Positions 43,410 through 52,784 are shown, counted from the first letter of the stretch. The stretch is 64,000 nucleotides of DNA from Kiritimatiellaeota bacterium B1221 (GCA_029269125.1 JARHXX010000016.1:1-64000), one strand, 5' to 3'. Made by a program: numbers and translations. The notes: generated from the sequence alone by a model not told the origin.

Positions 43410-44449
43410 TAGATTTCTCCCTCCACCCGCAATTCTCCGGTTCGAGGATCCACATGCAAGCGACGCGTTGCACTTTCAAGGGGGGAACGCCCCACATTTT
43501 TCAGCTGCCGCAATTGCAATATCCAAAAAACAAATTGAATGAGCAGACAAAGCACCAGCACCCAGGGAAACAAATCCAAGCGCGGACGGTGACTGACCAC
43601 ATCCACTTTCCGGGTTTCAATTTTATCAATCTCGTCGTAAATTTTTTCCAAGCTGCCACGATCCCCCGCAAAGAAATATTGGCCGCCACCCGTTTTGGCT
43701 ACATCCTGCAGCGTCGTCACATCCAGCGGATCCTCTCCGGCCGTTTCCGGATCCCCAATGGCAATGGTGTGAATGCGTACACTTTTATCTTTCGCCACCC
43801 GCGCCGCCTCCACCGGTGGCACCTGACTGGCTGAATCATTTCCGTCAGTTAAAGCAATCAACGTTTTGGAGGGCGCGTCACTTTGGTCGAACTGTAAAAT
43901 CCCTAACCCAATTGCATCCCCAAACGCGGTCCGCGGACCCGCCATGCCCACTTGGGTTTCATCCAAAAGTTCACGGCACAATTCCAAATCAGTGGTAAAC
44001 GGAACCTGAAGGTAAGGTGCATTTCCAAATACGATCAACCCCACCCGGTCCCCTTCCCTTTTTAATAAAAAATCCCCCACCACTTCTTTCACCGCCGATA
44101 ACCGATCAACTTTTTCACCCGCCTGATTGGTGAAATCCTGCTGATTCATGGATCCGGACAAATCAATTAACAACAACAAGTCCCGGGTGGGAATTTCCCG
44201 GCTCACCGGAGGCTTCAGCCATTGCGGGCGGATCAGTGCCAACACCAACAATCCCCAAATCACCGTTTGCACCCAGGGAAATTTATGAACCTTTGCCGCC
44301 ACCGCTGTCCCGTCATCCGCCCGAAACAAACGGTCGGCAAAAGGTAAACGAACGGCCGGGGGCGTCGACCGCACCGCCGGCATCAACCACATCCACAACC
44401 AGGGCAGAGGAAGCAACAGGACCAACCAGGGATTTGCAAAATCAATCAT
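43409..44449 (-). CDS. BatA-like VWA-domain protein
   Basis: A 346-residue protein with a hydrophobic N-terminus (IDFANPWLVLLLPLPWLW), another helix near 60-80, and a VWA domain with an intact metal site DLSGSM (near 88) and TDGNDSAS. A C-terminal helix lies near 295-315. I start at ATG 44449, which overlaps the upstream DUF4381 gene by eight bases. The pair BatA/BatB shares topology, with BatA keeping the canonical metal-binding residues. Confidence 0.85.
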   Translation of the reverse strand: MIDFANPWLVLLLPLPWLWMWLMPAVRSTPPAVRLPFADRLFRADDGTAVAAKVHKFPWVQTVIWGLLVLALIRPQWLKPPVSREIPTRDLLLLIDLSGSMNQQDFTNQAGEKVDRLSAVKEVVGDFLLKREGDRVGLIVFGNAPYLQVPFTTDLELCRELLDETQVGMAGPRTAFGDAIGLGILQFDQSDAPSKTLIALTDGNDSASQVPPVEAARVAKDKSVRIHTIAIGDPETAGEDPLDVTTLQDVAKTGGGQYFFAGDRGSLEKIYDEIDKIETRKVDVVSHRPRLDLFPWVLVLCLLIQFVFWILQLRQLKNVGRSPLESATRRLHVDPRTGELRVEGEI

Positions 44450-44897
44450 CCGCGCCCTCCGGCTGATGGTTCCGCACCCACGTTTCCGCAAACGACTTCC
44501 ACTGCGGAAGATCTTCGACGGGCAAAGATCCGTAAAGCGCCTGATCCCAGTTTGCTTTTAACGCCTCCGGCAAGGGAGTCTTTCCCGTTACGGCCAATAA
44601 GGAAAACCATTCCGCTTGTGACAGGCCACTCAACTCAGGAGCCGACCGCCACACCCGCACGCAACGCCGCAATACCGCCACCACTTCCGCCGGGCTTTCC
44701 GCTTGCGCCAAAGCTTTCAATGCTTCTTTGCGGTAAACATTATGAAGACGCTTCAGCCAAAACTTCCCCCCCACAAACACCAGCCCCACAGCCAGAACCG
44801 CCAACACGATCCACCAGCCCATCGCCCATGGCCAAACCGAAACCCTTCCCGGTTCCACAATATCATGCAAGGCGCTCAAAGAAGGGACCTTATCCAT
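44442..44897 (-). CDS. DUF4381-type membrane protein
   Basis: A 151-residue protein with one N-terminal helix (about residues 24-46, after a Pro-rich start containing LHDIVEPGRVSVWPW) and a cytoplasmic helical domain with ALAQAESPAEVVAVLRRCVR. This is the DUF4381 pattern that always accompanies DUF58, MoxR and VWA genes. ATG 44897 fits the family; an open extension of 11 residues exists upstream. It overlaps its neighbours on both sides by eight bases. Confidence 0.8.
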   Translation of the reverse strand: MDKVPSLSALHDIVEPGRVSVWPWAMGWWIVLAVLAVGLVFVGGKFWLKRLHNVYRKEALKALAQAESPAEVVAVLRRCVRVWRSAPELSGLSQAEWFSLLAVTGKTPLPEALKANWDQALYGSLPVEDLPQWKSFAETWVRNHQPEGADD

Positions 44898-45804
44898 GCT
44901 GTCCCCCCAAAGCTTCGCGTACCTGTTCAATCACCGGCCGATCGGTACTTATAGGCAACATCGGGATCTTCAACTTTCGAAACAACTGTTGCCACTGGGC
45001 GACCTCTTTGGCAAATTCTGCCCGCAACCTGCCAGGAAATCCGGCATCTGTCGGCACCGGCTTTGTCTCCTGCCCCAGATCCATCCACATTCCGGGCAGG
45101 CCGCTTATCTGGATGCCCAGGGGATCATACACCGTGCCCAGAAAAACATTGTTGTGCTGCGCGATCCGCGTCAACCGCTCGCCCGTCTCTTCATCCGCCC
45201 CCACCAAATCACTCACCAAAATAAACAGCCCGTCATGGGTCAATTGCTTCTCTGCATCCCGAAGCATTTCATTTAACCTCCCCACCGAGTCCGCATCGTT
45301 TTTCAAGGTCAGTCTTTGCGTTTCCTCCGCGACGGCACCTAACAACTGCAACACCGAAGACTGCCCGCGCTTGGCCCGGAAAAAACGAAAACCCTCATCC
45401 CCAAAAACCCAGCCTCCCACGCGGTCTCCTCCCTCCAGCACCCGCCAGGCCGCCAATGCGGCGGCTTCCGCTGCGGCCACGGATTTCATCGCCCGCCGAC
45501 TACCAAAAAACATCCCCTTCCGCTGATCCACGGCAATATAAACCGGACGCTCCCGCTCCTCTTCGTACACCCGGATTTGCGTGCGCCCCCGGCGGGCGGT
45601 GGCCTTCCAGTCAATACTGCGGATATCATCCCCGGGTCGATAGCCCCGCAACTCGGCAAAGTCCAGGCCTCGCCCCCGCAAGCGCGAGGCATAGCGACCG
45701 GCCAGCAAAGAATTTTGAGGTTGATGCGGGGAAAGCCTGAAGCCGCGGGCCTCTGCCTTTAGCCGGATCAGTTCCTCGAGTGAAATGGTGACTGCAGCCG
45801 CCAT
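44890..45804 (-). CDS. DUF58-domain protein
   Basis: A 304-residue protein of the DUF58 family. The conserved core GLDFAELRGYRPGDDIRSIDWKA lies near residues 51-73 (text abbreviated from the family block), followed by a VWA-like fold with IAVDQRKGMFFG. No membrane helix is seen, unlike many longer DUF58 proteins. It sits ten bases downstream of the MoxR gene and overlaps the DUF4381 gene by eight bases. It is expected to work with the MoxR ATPase; the molecular role of the family is poorly known. Confidence 0.85.
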   Translation of the reverse strand: MAAAVTISLEELIRLKAEARGFRLSPHQPQNSLLAGRYASRLRGRGLDFAELRGYRPGDDIRSIDWKATARRGRTQIRVYEEERERPVYIAVDQRKGMFFGSRRAMKSVAAAEAAALAAWRVLEGGDRVGGWVFGDEGFRFFRAKRGQSSVLQLLGAVAEETQRLTLKNDADSVGRLNEMLRDAEKQLTHDGLFILVSDLVGADEETGERLTRIAQHNNVFLGTVYDPLGIQISGLPGMWMDLGQETKPVPTDAGFPGRLRAEFAKEVAQWQQLFRKLKIPMLPISTDRPVIEQVREALGGQHG

Positions 45805-45813
45805 ACGATTTCC

Positions 45814-46773
45814 TTAAACAGCAACCACAGATGCGATCAGGGCTTCCACCACTTCGTTGCGGCTGCGGTTCTCCGCTTCCGCCAAATAAGATAAATGAAT
45901 GCGGTGCCCCAAACAGGCCGCTGCCACGGCTTTGATATTTTCAGGCGTCACAAAAGACTGCCCCTGCAACCAGGCATGCGCCCGGGATGCGGCATCCAGG
46001 GCCAGAGTTCCCCGCGGACTCGCACCGAGACGGATCCATTTTGATACCTCGCCCTCAAGCTTCTCCGGATTCCGGGTCGCCATTACTAAATCGACAATAT
46101 ACTGCTCTGCAGCCGCGTTCACTTCAATTTCCGCCACTTCCTTGCGGGCAGCCAAAACATCTTCCGGCTGAAGAATATTTTCGGCCAAGGCGACTTTTCC
46201 GGATTTTTCCCCCCGGACCAAACGAAGAATTTCGACTTCATTTTCCGCCGGGGGATAAGGAACGTGCACGTATAAAAGAAAGCGGTCCATTTGCGCTTCA
46301 GGCAAAGGATAGGTCCCCTCCTGCTCAATGGGGTTTTGGGTCGCCAGCACCAAAAACAATTCAGGAAGTTTCCGGCTGTTTCCCGCCACCGTGACTTGGC
46401 GTTCCTCCATGGCTTCCAACAGGGCGGATTGCACTTTGGCCGGCGCGCGGTTAATCTCATCCGCGAGGATTAAATTCCCAAAAACGGGTCCGGGCTGAAA
46501 CACAAATTCTCCCGTCTCTTCACGATAAATATCTGATCCACTGACATCGGAAGGCAATAAATCGGGGGTGAACTGAATTCGGCTGAATTCAGAAGGTACC
46601 AAACGGCTCAGGGTTTTAATGGAACGGGTTTTGGCCACTCCGGGCAGCCCTTCCATCAACACATGTCCATCCGCCAACAACGCAATTAATAATTTCTCCA
46701 CTACGGCCTCCTGGCCGATCACGGATTGATTCATTCCTTTTTGAAGTTCGAGAAAGGCGTTGTGTAGAGACAT
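45814..46773 (-). CDS. MoxR-family AAA+ ATPase
   Basis: A 319-residue MoxR chaperone-like ATPase. Walker A is GLPGVAKT (residues about 40-47), Walker B LADEINRAPAK (near 107), with sensor 1 ATQNPIEQ and an Arg-finger region before LYVHVPYP. MoxR proteins act as chaperones that activate or insert metal into partner proteins through VWA partners. It leads the seven-gene Bat operon. A hairpin-T-tract pair upstream separates it from the sulfatase transcript. Confidence 0.93.
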   Translation of the reverse strand: MSLHNAFLELQKGMNQSVIGQEAVVEKLLIALLADGHVLMEGLPGVAKTRSIKTLSRLVPSEFSRIQFTPDLLPSDVSGSDIYREETGEFVFQPGPVFGNLILADEINRAPAKVQSALLEAMEERQVTVAGNSRKLPELFLVLATQNPIEQEGTYPLPEAQMDRFLLYVHVPYPPAENEVEILRLVRGEKSGKVALAENILQPEDVLAARKEVAEIEVNAAAEQYIVDLVMATRNPEKLEGEVSKWIRLGASPRGTLALDAASRAHAWLQGQSFVTPENIKAVAAACLGHRIHLSYLAEAENRSRNEVVEALIASVVAV

Positions 46774-46814
46774 GGTGTATACCTTAAAGAAATAAAGTTA
46801 TATCAACAAAAGAA

Positions 46815-46834
46815 ATCCCGGCTTCGCACGGGAT
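46815..46834 (-). terminator. Second terminator-like hairpin
   Basis: ATCCCG and CGGGAT (46815-46820 and 46829-46834) form a 6-bp stem with an 8-base loop. On the minus strand it is followed by the T-rich run TTCTTTTGTT. It lies after the stronger terminator of the sulfatase gene, just before the MoxR gene, and may back it up. Confidence 0.4.
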
Positions 46835-46861
46835 AAAGCGAACAGAAAAAAATAATTAAAT

Positions 46862-46895
46862 AAAAAAGTCCGCCCGGAGAAATTCCGGACGGACT
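46862..46895 (-). terminator. Rho-independent terminator of the secreted sulfatase gene
   Basis: On the minus strand AGTCCGTCCGGA pairs with the region ending CCGGGCGGACT (one bulge or mismatch), and TTTTTT follows directly. It starts 16 bases after the sulfatase stop. This is the clearest intrinsic terminator of the window. Confidence 0.8.
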
Positions 46896-46910
46896 GAATC
46901 AAAACCCGTC

Positions 46911-48461
46911 TTACTGGTGGGAGCCGGGTTGTTGCAGGGCTTCCATTACCTGATCCAAAGAGAACGATGCCGCTTTCTGGCGGGGCGGATACTCTTTGAA
47001 GGTTGCCATAAAGTTCGCAACGTAGTCCTGGGCCGGAACCAACATGTACGCACGGGACAACATCCAATCCAAGTAGGTGTTGGAAGTGATGTTTGCCCGT
47101 TCATAGGGATCACGACGCAGGTTGAAAATCAATGGCAAACGCAGTTCCACAAAGGGATCCATCCATACCCGGAGGGTACCAACGGTCTGCTGTTCCATAA
47201 ACACCAATTTCCAGTCGTTGAACCGTAAGGCGGTCAGATCACCGTCATCCGAAAAGTAGAAAATTTCTTCGCGGGGAGATGGGTTGGCTTTCGGATCTTT
47301 CAAGTGATCGAGGATATTATATCCATCCAAATGGATTTTGTAATCACGGCCCAAAGCTTTGGAAGTGTAGCCGTCCAAGAGGTCTTCCTTGATGTCGTCA
47401 TCACCGGCAATCGCGGCAAAGGTCGGCAGCCAATCCATGTGGTGAACGATGCCGTTTGAAACGGATCCGGGCTGGATCTGTCCGGGCCAGCGGACCATCG
47501 CCGGAACCCGCCATCCACCTTCCCAGTTGGTGTTTTTCTCACCGCGGAAGGGGGTCATCGCCGCATCAGGCCAGGAGTTCATGTGCGGGCCGTTGTCGGT
47601 GGAGTAAAATACGAGGGTGTTATCCGCAATGCCCAGCTCGTCGAGCTTGTCCAGGAACTGACCGATATGACGGTCATGCTCAATCATGCCGGCCTGATAT
47701 TCATCAACCTTGGGATAGGTTTTGGCAATGTCGGCACGTTTTTCTTCACTCACATGAGTGCGGAAATGCATCCGGGTTCCACTCCACCACACAAAGAAAG
47801 GTTTTTTGGCTGCGTGGGCGCGCTCAATGAAATCCAACGCGTGGGCGGTGGTATCATCATCCACAGTTTCCATACGTTTTTTGGTCAAAGGACCGGTGTC
47901 TTCAATCTTTCCGTCTGCGGAAGATTTGATCACGCCGCGGGGACCATATTTTTTCAAAAATTCAGGGTCTTTCGGATAATCTTCGTTTTCGGGTTCCTCT
48001 TCCGCATTCAAGTGATAGAGGTTGCCGTAAAACTCATCAAAACCATGGTTGGTGGGAAGATGCTCATCTTTGTCACCCAAATGGTTTTTACCAAACTGTC
48101 CGGTCATGTAACCATTATCTTTCATGATCACGGCAATGGTGGGATCTTCCACCTGCATACCCAAATCCGCTCCGGGAAGACCGACTTTTGAAAGACCGGT
48201 ACGAAAAACGCTCTGTCCCATAATGAAGGAAGAACGACCCGCGGTACAGCTTTGCTCACCGTAGTAATCGGTAAAAATAATGCCTTCTTTGGCGATCCGA
48301 TCAATATTCGGAGTTTGATACCCCATTACACCCATGGTGTATGCGGAAATGTTGGACTGACCAATGTCGTCTCCCCATATCACCAATACATTTGGTTTTT
48401 CGGTTTGACTGAAGCCCAGCATGGGCAGTGTTGCCATTAAAATGGCAGTAGATTTCTTCAT
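46911..48461 (-). CDS. Secreted arylsulfatase
   Basis: A 516-residue S1-family sulfatase with a Sec signal (about residues 1-19, ending LGFSQ). The first metal site is IWGDDIG, the formylglycine site CTAGR in GEQSCTAGRSSFIMG (CxAxR type), and YSTDNGPH supplies further metal ligands. It resembles periplasmic arylsulfatases of marine bacteria. AGGAG precedes the ATG. It is divergent from a LysR regulator and ends in a strong terminator, so it is a single-gene unit. Export separates it from the two signal-less sulfatases. Confidence 0.92.
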   Translation of the reverse strand: MKKSTAILMATLPMLGFSQTEKPNVLVIWGDDIGQSNISAYTMGVMGYQTPNIDRIAKEGIIFTDYYGEQSCTAGRSSFIMGQSVFRTGLSKVGLPGADLGMQVEDPTIAVIMKDNGYMTGQFGKNHLGDKDEHLPTNHGFDEFYGNLYHLNAEEEPENEDYPKDPEFLKKYGPRGVIKSSADGKIEDTGPLTKKRMETVDDDTTAHALDFIERAHAAKKPFFVWWSGTRMHFRTHVSEEKRADIAKTYPKVDEYQAGMIEHDRHIGQFLDKLDELGIADNTLVFYSTDNGPHMNSWPDAAMTPFRGEKNTNWEGGWRVPAMVRWPGQIQPGSVSNGIVHHMDWLPTFAAIAGDDDIKEDLLDGYTSKALGRDYKIHLDGYNILDHLKDPKANPSPREEIFYFSDDGDLTALRFNDWKLVFMEQQTVGTLRVWMDPFVELRLPLIFNLRRDPYERANITSNTYLDWMLSRAYMLVPAQDYVANFMATFKEYPPRQKAASFSLDQVMEALQQPGSHQ

Positions 48462-48592
48462 GATTGTCTCCTAACGGTTTGAATAAAACGTAGCCGTGTA
48501 ATACAGCACTCCATAAAGGCTACGTCAGAAGCTCGTAATCCTTAATATAAAAATAGTGAAATCTTATTCAACAACCCATAACCTATAGTTAT

Positions 48593-49501
48593 ATGACCAA
48601 CCCACGGTACTTTGAATATGCATTGATGATTGAGCGTTTTGGCAGCTTCAAACGCGCATCGCTGGAACTGAACCTGAGCCAACCCGCGCTTTCCAAAGGG
48701 ATTGCCGCATTGGAAAAAGAATATGGCGTCACCCTCTTTAACCGGGAGAGCCGTCCCCTGGTACCTACGGATGCCGGGAGACTGGTCCTTGAAGAAGGAC
48801 AACGTTTCATTCAGGGAAATCGTCAACTCAGGAACCGTTTGTTGGAATTACATGGGGTCGTGAGCCACAACATCCGCATTGCCTGGGGACCCTATGCCAG
48901 TATAAAATATGCCACTGACTTTACACTGCGCTTTCAGGCACAATTTCCTAATTCAGAAATCACATTCATCAATTCCAGCTGGGAAAAGCTTCCGAAACTC
49001 CTTCGCAACCGCCAAGTGGATCTGTTTGTCGGAGACATTTCTTCTCCGGAACTGGAAGAGGAATTTCAGGTCTATCCCCTGCCGACTGAAGCCGTGGTGT
49101 ATGTCTGTAACCGAAATCATCCGCTGGCAAAACGGAAGCAGCTCAAGCTTACAGAAATTTACTCCCATCCGCTCGCCCTTTGCAACCCACCCCCCTGGGC
49201 CCAAAAATGGTTAAAAACACAGATGAAAGATCAGGATACCCGACAATCTCCTGCCTGTATCCGGGTGGATGAGTACCGGCAAATTGAGGAGATCATCCTA
49301 AAGAATTCACAGGTGGCAACCCTGACAGGTTACAGCTGTTTCGAAGAGAATATTTCCAACAAAAATCTCGTCGCCATCCCCCTGGAGAACGCACCCTATC
49401 TGCGGGCGGGCATTGTATGGTCAGCGCAGGGGAACCAAACCCCTACACTGGAGAAAACCGTGTCGATTCTTAAACAGTTGCCCCAAAAGTTGACAGCATA
49501 A
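48593..49501 (+). CDS. LysR-family transcriptional regulator
   Basis: A 302-residue LysR-type regulator. The winged helix-turn-helix is at residues 1-60 (GSFKRASLELNLSQPALSKG) and a substrate-binding domain follows (residues about 90-295). It is divergent from the arylsulfatase gene across 131 bp, the usual arrangement for a LysR protein and its target. No T-N11-A box was pinned down. The ligand is unknown. Confidence 0.9.
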   Translation: MTNPRYFEYALMIERFGSFKRASLELNLSQPALSKGIAALEKEYGVTLFNRESRPLVPTDAGRLVLEEGQRFIQGNRQLRNRLLELHGVVSHNIRIAWGPYASIKYATDFTLRFQAQFPNSEITFINSSWEKLPKLLRNRQVDLFVGDISSPELEEEFQVYPLPTEAVVYVCNRNHPLAKRKQLKLTEIYSHPLALCNPPPWAQKWLKTQMKDQDTRQSPACIRVDEYRQIEEIILKNSQVATLTGYSCFEENISNKNLVAIPLENAPYLRAGIVWSAQGNQTPTLEKTVSILKQLPQKLTA

Positions 49502-49522
49502 TCCGGGCGATCCAGCCCCGGT

Positions 49523-49759
49523 CTAATAGGTAAACAAATCCGCCTTCTTCAGCTCCCGGCCCAAAGCGAGGCTCATCGCTTTGATCATTTTATTGCGGCT
49601 GTTCGGCGTCAAGCGCCGTCCTTTGCAGGCACGTGCCACCGTTTTGTGGGTAATGGGCTCGGGGGAAATCGCCACCAGATTATGAGGGGTGATTTCATTT
49701 TCCCGCATCAGCACCGCCAACGGTTGTTCACCAAAATTCCGTTCAAGTTCTTTATTCAT
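49523..49759 (-). CDS. Small HTH-like protein coupled to an oxidoreductase gene
   Basis: A 78-residue protein with a helix-turn-helix look: PLAVLMRENEITPHNLVAIS, then THKTVARACKGRRLTPNS and a final helix. It is rich in Lys and Arg. It overlaps the stop of the Gfo/Idh/MocA gene by four bases (ATGA), so the two are translated together. It may bind DNA, but no defined family is claimed. It is convergent with the LysR gene, 21 bp apart. Confidence 0.6.
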   Translation of the reverse strand: MNKELERNFGEQPLAVLMRENEITPHNLVAISPEPITHKTVARACKGRRLTPNSRNKMIKAMSLALGRELKKADLFTY

Positions 49760-50724
49760 CGTATGTACTCCAACACTTTATCCATGGTTTCGGCCAAGGC
49801 CACGGTTTCATCAAGAGGCATCACCGCACTTTCCGTTTTACCCGCCTGTAAGGCCCGATGCACCTCCAAAATTTCAAAACGGAAGCCCTCCTCATCTGCA
49901 TAAGGAAGATTCAATTTTTCCTGATCCCCCCCCAAACTGTGAATCTCCACACGTTTTGCCCCCGGAAAAAATTCAGGAATCACGACCCGCCCCGTTTCCC
50001 CCACAATTTCAACCCGGTTTTCAGAGGGAGAGCGGATGCCGCAGTTTAATTGCGCCATGGCTCCGTCCACATAACCGAAATTCATCAGAGTGGTTTCATC
50101 CACCCCCGTCCCGGCAAAATTTGCCAGTGCCGAGATCCGCTCCGGCTGCCCCCCCATCACAAAACTGGCAATGGACACCGGGTAAATCCCCACATCCAGT
50201 AACGCGCCCCCCGCAAGCGCAGGGTTATATAAGCGGTGTTGAGGATCGAAGGGCTTTTCAATCGAAAAAGAAGCCCTGAGCATTTTCACCTGTCCGATTT
50301 TTCCGGCATCCAACCAGACTTTCATTTGCCGGATCGCCGGTAAAAAGCGGGTCCACATGCCCTCCATCAAAAACAACCCCTTCTCCCTGGCGGCCTCCAC
50401 CATTCTGCGGGACTCTTCCACGTTAACCCCCAGCGGTTTTTCGCAAAGCACGGCCTTCCCGTGCGCGAGAGCCAACAACACATTCTCCACATGAAAGTTA
50501 TGTGTGGTGGCCACATACACGGCATCCAGCCCGGCTTCGGAAAGCATGGTTTCATAACACTCATAAGAAGTCGGAACCGATTCTTCGGCCGCGAAAGACG
50601 CCGCCCTTCCCGGTGTGCGGGATGCACAAGCCACCAGCGTCCCGTCATCAACCGACGCCAGACTTTTTGCAAATTTGTGGGCGATGTGCCCACAACCGAG
50701 TATTCCCCATTTTATCTTATTCAT
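49756..50724 (-). CDS. Gfo/Idh/MocA-family oxidoreductase
   Basis: A 322-residue NAD(P)-dependent oxidoreductase. The Rossmann motif GILGCGHIAHKFAKSL is at residues 6-21, and the EKPLGVNVEES block near 95 is the family hallmark. The C-terminal domain (about 125-240) carries the sugar-binding side. A strong AAGGAGAG site lies before ATG 50724; the longer open frame upstream lacks one. Likely a sugar dehydrogenase or dehydratase-type enzyme (dihydrodiol dehydrogenase-like). Substrate unknown. Confidence 0.88.
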   Translation of the reverse strand: MNKIKWGILGCGHIAHKFAKSLASVDDGTLVACASRTPGRAASFAAEESVPTSYECYETMLSEAGLDAVYVATTHNFHVENVLLALAHGKAVLCEKPLGVNVEESRRMVEAAREKGLFLMEGMWTRFLPAIRQMKVWLDAGKIGQVKMLRASFSIEKPFDPQHRLYNPALAGGALLDVGIYPVSIASFVMGGQPERISALANFAGTGVDETTLMNFGYVDGAMAQLNCGIRSPSENRVEIVGETGRVVIPEFFPGAKRVEIHSLGGDQEKLNLPYADEEGFRFEILEVHRALQAGKTESAVMPLDETVALAETMDKVLEYIR

Positions 50725-50875
50725 GATCTCTCCTTGCCATATTTCATCCGTCAATCCAGACAAATCAAAAAAACTACACGGGCTACAGCCAGTTCGTTCC
50801 ATCCGCAAACAGGTTTCAAATGAAGCATTCCCCAAAAATATTGCATTTTATGGAACCACAACTAAATATGTTTTC

Positions 50876-51991
50876 ATGGCCGATGTGAAACCCATTATGC
50901 AGGATCACAAGAACTGCATCTTAAAATTTAAAGGTGATTTTCTGATGGGGGAGTCCCGACCGACTTTGGAAAGTTTAACCACTGAACTCCCCCGCGATCT
51001 AACAGGACTTTCCTGTGATGCAGCCGGCATGGGGGCATGGGACAGCACTTTGCTGACCCTCTTAATGGGCTTGCAGGACTACGGGCAGGAAAAAGGGCTG
51101 ATCTTCGATGTCGGGAATATGCCCGAAGGTGTTCAGCGCCTGCTTAACCTGGCCCGGGCCATCCCCGAACGGCCCGGCACCCGGCGGGCCGTTTCCAAAG
51201 ATTCTCTCACAGTGCGAACCGGGAAAGCCACCCTGAAAGTCTGGAATGAAACGGTGGACATGGTTTCCTTTATCGGCGAAACCTCCCAGAGCTTCGGCAG
51301 ACTTCTTCAAGGAAAAGCCCGGTTTCGAAAATCCGATCTGTGGGTTCATATGGAAGCCTGCGGACCGGGAAGCCTGGGCATCATTACCGTAATCTCCCTA
51401 TTGGTCGGCGCAATTCTGGCCTTTGTGGGGGCGGTCCAGCTTTCGATGTTCGGGGCGGAGGTGTTTGTCGCCAACTTGGTGGGTTTAGGCATGGTCATGG
51501 AAATGGGCGCTTTGATGACCGGCATTATTCTGGCGGGGCGAACCGGGGCTGCTTTTGCCGCCCAGCTGGGCACCATGCAGGTGAATGAAGAAATTGACGC
51601 GCTCAAAACCATGGGAATTCCCCCGGTGGATAATTTGGTCCTCCCCCGCATGCTGGCCCTGATCTTCATGTCCCCACTGTTAATCATTTATGCAAATACC
51701 GTGGGCATGATCGGCGGGGCCATCGTGGGGGTTTTCTACTTAAACATCCCCCCGCAAGTTTTCTTTGTCCGCACGTTCGAATACGTCACCCCCTGGTTGA
51801 TGGCCCAGGGAATGATTAAAGGCTGCAGCTTCGGTTTACTGGTTGCTTATTCCGGCTGTTTGCGGGGCATGCAGTGCGGACGCAGCGCCTCAGAGGTTGG
51901 AAATGCCGCCACCCGTGCGGTGGTGACCAGCCTGCTTTTAATCGTTATCGCCGACGCAATCTGGACCTTTCTCTTTATATTGATGGGCTGA
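50876..51991 (+). CDS. mlaE: MlaE-type permease with fused N-terminal STAS domain
   Basis: A 371-residue protein. Residues 1-105 look like a STAS (MlaB-like) domain: LTGLSCDAAGMGAWDSTLL and LIFDVGNMPEGVQRLLNLA. The rest is an MlaE/YrbE permease with five or six helices and family text GARTGAAFAAQLGTMQVNEEIDAL (abbreviated as GRTGAAFAAQ in the sequence). It belongs to the phospholipid transport complex that keeps outer-membrane lipid asymmetry. I use ATG 50876; longer open frame upstream crosses the divergent promoter region. First gene of the Mla unit; the next ATG is three bases away. Confidence 0.88.
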   Translation: MADVKPIMQDHKNCILKFKGDFLMGESRPTLESLTTELPRDLTGLSCDAAGMGAWDSTLLTLLMGLQDYGQEKGLIFDVGNMPEGVQRLLNLARAIPERPGTRRAVSKDSLTVRTGKATLKVWNETVDMVSFIGETSQSFGRLLQGKARFRKSDLWVHMEACGPGSLGIITVISLLVGAILAFVGAVQLSMFGAEVFVANLVGLGMVMEMGALMTGIILAGRTGAAFAAQLGTMQVNEEIDALKTMGIPPVDNLVLPRMLALIFMSPLLIIYANTVGMIGGAIVGVFYLNIPPQVFFVRTFEYVTPWLMAQGMIKGCSFGLLVAYSGCLRGMQCGRSASEVGNAATRAVVTSLLLIVIADAIWTFLFILMG

Positions 51992-51994
51992 TTC

Positions 51995-52777
51995 ATGAGT
52001 ACCCCAAACGAAAAAATACCGCCATCCGTCCTCAGCGTCAAAAATCTTGAAATGCGCTACGGCAGCACCCTGATTCAGCAGAATTTAAATTTTGAAATCT
52101 CCCAGGGGGATATTTTTATTATCATGGGCGGCAGCGGCTGCGGAAAAAGCACCCTGCTCAAGCATCTGATCGGACTGGTAAAACCCGCCGCGGGCAACGT
52201 CTACTATGGAGACAAAGACTTCTGGGCCTCCGAAGGAAATGAACGCGACCAAATCATGCAGGATATCGGTATCCTCTATCAGCAAGGTGCCCTGTGGAGC
52301 TCCTTGACCCTGGCGGAAAATGTCGCGGTTCCCCTGCAGGAATACACCGCTCTCAACGCGAAAGAAATTCGCGACCTCTGCGCCTTTAAACTCCAACTGG
52401 TGGGCCTCGCCGGATTTGACGATTATTACCCCTCGGAAATCAGTGGCGGCATGCGTAAACGTGCCGCCCTCGCCCGTGCAATTGCCCTGGACCCCAAATT
52501 TTTGTTTTTCGACGAACCCTCCGCGGGACTGGATCCCGTAAGCGCCAAACTTCTCGACGATTTAATTTTGGAACTTCGCGATACCCTCGGCGCCACCATT
52601 GCAGTGGTCACCCACGAACTCGCGAGTATTTACGCCATCGGTTCGAATTCCGTTTTTCTGGATCCCATATCCAAAACCATGATTGCCCAGGGCAATCCCA
52701 CCACGCTCCTCAATGAATCCAGGGATGCGCGGGTACACGAATTTTTGACCCGGGGCAATACCCACACAGAAGGATGA
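51995..52777 (+). CDS. mlaF: MlaF-type ABC ATPase
   Basis: A 260-residue ATPase of the Mla system. Walker A GGSGCGKS (about residues 44-51), the Q-loop in ILYQQGALWSSLT, the signature ISGGMRKRAALAR typical of the MlaF/Ttg2A group (not LSGGQ), Walker B FLFFDEPSAGLDP and the H-loop in VVTHEL. It energises lipid movement by the permease and MCE protein. Three bases separate it from the permease gene and seven from the MlaD gene. Confidence 0.94.
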   Translation: MSTPNEKIPPSVLSVKNLEMRYGSTLIQQNLNFEISQGDIFIIMGGSGCGKSTLLKHLIGLVKPAAGNVYYGDKDFWASEGNERDQIMQDIGILYQQGALWSSLTLAENVAVPLQEYTALNAKEIRDLCAFKLQLVGLAGFDDYYPSEISGGMRKRAALARAIALDPKFLFFDEPSAGLDPVSAKLLDDLILELRDTLGATIAVVTHELASIYAIGSNSVFLDPISKTMIAQGNPTTLLNESRDARVHEFLTRGNTHTEG

Positions 52778-52784
52778 AGCACCT

